Assembly: GCA_012799845.1 (NCBI GenBank)
Contig: JAAZKL010000284.1
Coordinates: 1-15,925, forward strand
DNA from: Clostridiaceae bacterium
GTDB taxonomy: Bacteria > Bacillota > Clostridia > Acetivibrionales > DTU013
DNA length: 15,925 nucleotides
Direction of reading: 5' to 3'
The notes under the pieces are model-generated. The model was not told the origin of the DNA. It made no database searches and saw only the letters and a list, made by a program, of their open reading frames with translations. Shown in pieces: positions 13,833-15,925 of this stretch (position 1 is the stretch's first letter; each line of letters begins with the position of its first letter). The translations under genes were made by a program, and so were the position numbers.

Positions 13833-14255
13833 ATGTTCGTATCCGAAACTCCATTGATCGTAAGATATGCGGAGACAGATCAGATGGGCGTAGTGCACCA
13901 TTCCAATTACCCGGTATGGTTCGAAGCCGGAAGGACGGATTTCATAAGAAAGGTGGGCATGCCCTACTCGGTGATAGAGGAGAAGGGCGCGATGCTGCCG
14001 CTGCTTGAGCTGAGATGCCGTTTTACGGGCTTTGCCAGGTATGAAGACAACATCATAATAAAGACATATATAAAGGAATACACCGGCACGAGACTGTGCT
14101 TCAGCTACCAGGCCGTCAGGGCGGAAGACGGCAGGGTGCTGGCGGAGGGAGAAACGCTGCACTGCTGGACCAGGAGGGATCTGAAGCCGGTAAATATAAA
14201 AAAGTACATGCCGGATGTCTACGGACTTATAGAAAAAGCAGCAAAAGACAATTAA
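13833..14255 (+). CDS. YbgC/FadM-type acyl-CoA thioesterase (4HBT hotdog fold)
   Basis: The family hydrolyses acyl-CoA or related thioesters with a hotdog fold that works as a dimer or tetramer. The 140-residue length is typical. ATG 13833 has GGGAGGA just upstream. The signature YAETDQMGVVHHSNYPVWFE (residues 12-31) contains the catalytic Asp16 and the G-V-x-H-x3-Y pattern of the 4-hydroxybenzoyl-CoA thioesterase group. Later family features are LELRCRFTGFARYEDNI, FSYQAVR and LAEGETLHCW. The physiological substrate is unknown. It lies just before pgsA, which suggests (inference) a role in acyl or lipid turnover, although the intergenic spacing leaves room for a separate promoter. Confidence 0.9.
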   Translation: MFVSETPLIVRYAETDQMGVVHHSNYPVWFEAGRTDFIRKVGMPYSVIEEKGAMLPLLELRCRFTGFARYEDNIIIKTYIKEYTGTRLCFSYQAVRAEDGRVLAEGETLHCWTRRDLKPVNIKKYMPDVYGLIEKAAKDN

Positions 14256-14332
14256 CTGCAAAACCCGTATAATTGTACAATGACGGATTTATATGGTAAA
14301 CTATTTTGTATAATCGACATGGGCGGTGAGTT

Positions 14333-14875
14333 ATGAACATCCCGAATATACTGACGATACTCCGTTTTTTGCTGATACCTGTGTTTGCATATTTTCTCAG
14401 CACCCGCAACTTTATCGTTGCGGTACTGCTGTTCCTCGCAGCGGGGCTGACCGACGTGCTGGACGGTTATGTTGCCAGAAAATATAACCTGATAACGTCA
14501 TGGGGAAAAATTGCCGATCCGCTGGCAGATAAACTGATGCAGATAACAGCGTTCGTGATAATGTCGTTGGTATTGAAAATAATCCCGCTGGAACTTGTGC
14601 TTGTGATCCTTGTGAAAGAGACGCTTATGGGCCTGGGTGCTCTTGTGCTCTACAAGCAGAAGAAATTCGTGGTTTCCGCCAACTGGTACGGGAAGATATC
14701 CACGGTGGTTTTCTATCTTGCCATCATAATGCTGATTTTCGATGAGCCTTTCGGCAGGTGGAACCTGTTTGGCATAGCCGTGAACCTGCTGGTATTCATA
14801 TTGGCTGTGATAGCGGCATTGTTCGCATTTTTCATGTATTTCAGATCGTACCTCAGAATCAAGCATCAGAAATAG
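14333..14875 (+). CDS. pgsA: CDP-diacylglycerol-glycerol-3-phosphate 3-phosphatidyltransferase
   Basis: PgsA joins CDP-diacylglycerol and glycerol 3-phosphate into phosphatidylglycerol phosphate, the committed step to phosphatidylglycerol and cardiolipin, in the cytoplasmic membrane. The 180-residue length fits. The CDP-alcohol phosphatidyltransferase signature is complete: Asp41, Asp44-Gly45, Ala48-Arg49, Gly58, Asp62 and Asp66 with the canonical spacing. The N-terminus NIPNILTILRFLLIPVFAY is typical of PgsA rather than PssA. Hydrophobic helices follow at about residues 7-21, 27-40, 71-88, 90-108, 122-140 and 146-172. The ATG at 14333 is preceded by GGTGAG. It is followed after 12 nt by the DUF5685 gene, which is probably in the same transcript. 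Confidence 0.93.
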   Translation: MNIPNILTILRFLLIPVFAYFLSTRNFIVAVLLFLAAGLTDVLDGYVARKYNLITSWGKIADPLADKLMQITAFVIMSLVLKIIPLELVLVILVKETLMGLGALVLYKQKKFVVSANWYGKISTVVFYLAIIMLIFDEPFGRWNLFGIAVNLLVFILAVIAALFAFFMYFRSYLRIKHQK

Positions 14876-14887
14876 TAAAGGGATCCT

Positions 14888-15775
14888 ATGTTCGGATATG
14901 TCGTTCCGGAAAAACCGGAGTTAACAATAAAAGAGTATGAACTTTTCAGAGCTTACTACTGCGGCGTATGCAAGTCGATAGGCAGGCGCCACGGCCATTT
15001 CAGACGGCTGACACTGAGTTATGACACCACATTTCTTGCTGTATTGCTGTCAGCGGCAGCCGGCGAGAGCATACAGGTCAAAAAAAAGAGGTGTTTCGTC
15101 CATCCGTTTAAAAAAAGGCATATCGTCACTGACAGTTCTGCCGTGGACTATGCCTCAGACATAAACATCATACTGGCGTATTATAATCTGGAAGATAAAA
15201 AGCGCGACAAAGAATCGCTCGTTTCAGCGTCGGCGATGATTTTACTGAAGCGGGCTTTCAAACGGCTCAAGAATAAGTATTCCAACAAGTGCGAAATAAT
15301 CGGGCAGCGGCTGGGCGAACTCATCCGGCTCGAGAAGGAGAAGTGTGCTTCAGTGGATATGGCTGCGGAGCCGTTTGCAAAACTGATGGAGGAGATCACT
15401 GCGTATGAGCCTCTGTGTACCGGCGAGGATACCGGAAAGATACTCAGATGGCTCGGCTACAATCTGGGCAAGTGGATATACCTCCTGGACGCGTATGACG
15501 ACCTTGAAAAAGACATAAAAAGCGGAAATTACAATCCGTTTATTTATCAATATGGATATAATAATCAGGGCGTTGATGCCTTCAGGCAGCAGATACGGGA
15601 AAAAGCCGAGTTCATCCTGTTCTATACGCTCAACGAGATATCGCGGGCTTTTGAACTGCTGGAAGCTAAAAGAAACAGGGGTATACTTGAGAATATAATT
15701 TATATCGGAATGCTGAGAAAAACAGAAAATATTCTTGGTATAAGGAGATGCGGCGAAAGTGAAGAATCCGTATGA
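14888..15775 (+). CDS. DUF5685 family protein
   Basis: This 295-residue protein belongs to a family I know only as DUF5685. The markers are an N-terminal YYCGVCKSIGRRHG with LTLSYDTTFLAVLL, then RCFVHPFKKRH, YASDINIILAYYNLEDKKRDK and LGKWIYLLDAYDDLEKDIKSG followed by NYNPF. No signal peptide or clear membrane span is seen, and the rest is mostly helical. CGVC plus the later Cys and His could bind metal. The two acidic segments (LEDKKRD; DAYDDLEKD) resemble the paired Asp-rich motifs of all-helical isoprenoid synthases, but I have no proof of homology. Its 3' end overlaps the J-domain gene by 17 nt, implying translational coupling and perhaps a shared task. Confidence 0.8.
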   Translation: MFGYVVPEKPELTIKEYELFRAYYCGVCKSIGRRHGHFRRLTLSYDTTFLAVLLSAAAGESIQVKKKRCFVHPFKKRHIVTDSSAVDYASDINIILAYYNLEDKKRDKESLVSASAMILLKRAFKRLKNKYSNKCEIIGQRLGELIRLEKEKCASVDMAAEPFAKLMEEITAYEPLCTGEDTGKILRWLGYNLGKWIYLLDAYDDLEKDIKSGNYNPFIYQYGYNNQGVDAFRQQIREKAEFILFYTLNEISRAFELLEAKRNRGILENIIYIGMLRKTENILGIRRCGESEESV

Positions 15776-15925
15776 AGTTCTCGGGATCAGGGAAGGTGCA
15801 AGTGAAGAAGAGATAAAAAAGGCATACAGGGAACTGGTCAAAAAATATCATCCCGACCAGTACCAGGATAACCCGCTGTCGAAGCTGGCAGAAGAAAAGC
15901 TGAGAGAGATAAATGATGCGTATGA
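15759..15925 (+). CDS. J-domain (DnaJ-like) protein, N-terminal part (3' end outside window)
   Basis: J-domain proteins deliver substrates to Hsp70 (DnaK) and stimulate its ATPase. The GTG at 15759 has AAGGAG (15742-15747) upstream and is the only in-frame start that gives a normal J domain. The 55 visible residues contain the helix I start NPYEVLGI, helix II with EEEIKKAYRELVKKY, the catalytic HPD tripeptide (31-33) and LREINDAYE of helix III. The start lies inside the end of the DUF5685 gene. The rest is unseen, so I cannot tell whether it is canonical DnaJ or a short J protein. Context next to DUF5685 favours a short, specialised one. Confidence 0.92.
   Translation, partial: MKNPYEVLGIREGASEEEIKKAYRELVKKYHPDQYQDNPLSKLAEEKLREINDAY

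Noticed and set aside
14268..14314. TATAAT boxes upstream of pgsA as a promoter
   Set aside because: Two TATAAT hexamers (14268-14273 and 14309-14314) are present, but neither has a convincing -35 box at 16-18 nt. A promoter here is plausible but I cannot place it.
1..15925. CRISPR arrays, tRNA or rRNA genes, complete insertion sequences
   Set aside because: No regularly spaced direct repeats, tRNA-like cloverleaf or rRNA segments, and no transposase with terminal repeats, were seen on either strand.

Overview
The window carries a stretch of chromosome from an endospore-forming, Gram-positive anaerobe-type bacterium, most likely class Clostridia. The main support is a full-length SpoIVA whose length (492 aa) and Walker A numbering match Bacillus subtilis. 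Other support comes from PolC-independent DnaE1 architecture, a DUF5685 + J-domain gene pair that I associate with Clostridia, strong GGAGG-type ribosome sites and heavy use of AGG (Arg) and ATA (Ile) codons. I cannot name the genus.

Left part (1-3309). The 3' end of a CPBP-family membrane protease is followed by an AT-rich hairpin and T-run that ends exactly where the ribosome site of rpoN begins. This sigma-54 gene has intact activator-interacting and core-binding regions, but it stops right after the conserved 'YELKSFF' segment, so the RpoN box that reads the -24 promoter element is absent. About 85 bp later come a small ORF and an apparently intact large serine recombinase. A sigma-factor gene cut at its 3' end next to a site-specific recombinase resembles the sigK/skin arrangement, or the left edge of an integrated element. 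No matching right end or missing rpoN tail is visible here.

Middle (3348-7653). A YegS/DgkB-type lipid kinase precedes spoIVA, which has a sigma-E-like promoter upstream and a strong terminator downstream. Next is an alpha-phosphoglucomutase gene that is broken: about 109 nt appear to be missing just after the metal-binding DPDCDR motif, which also shifts the frame. All other catalytic motifs survive in the two halves.

A single minus-strand gene (7675-8295) encodes an unrecognised Cys-rich protein with three CxxC pairs. It is convergent with the phosphoglucomutase gene and divergent from the next gene.

Right part (8491-15925), all on the plus strand. An HD-GYP (cyclic-di-GMP phosphodiesterase type) protein sits 22 nt ahead of dnaE (replicative DNA polymerase III alpha). 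Then come mtrB (TRAP, the tryptophan-activated RNA-binding attenuation protein), a small DUF2007-like protein, a terminator, a YbgC/4HBT acyl-CoA thioesterase, pgsA (phosphatidylglycerophosphate synthase), a DUF5685 protein and the first 55 codons of a J-domain protein cut by the window edge. Replication, phospholipid synthesis, c-di-GMP signalling and amino-acid regulation are thus mixed. The only real operon-like pairs are HD-GYP/dnaE, mtrB/DUF2007-like and pgsA/DUF5685/dnaJ-like. No tRNA, rRNA, CRISPR array or complete insertion sequence was seen, and no gene-free stretch exceeds 300 bases.
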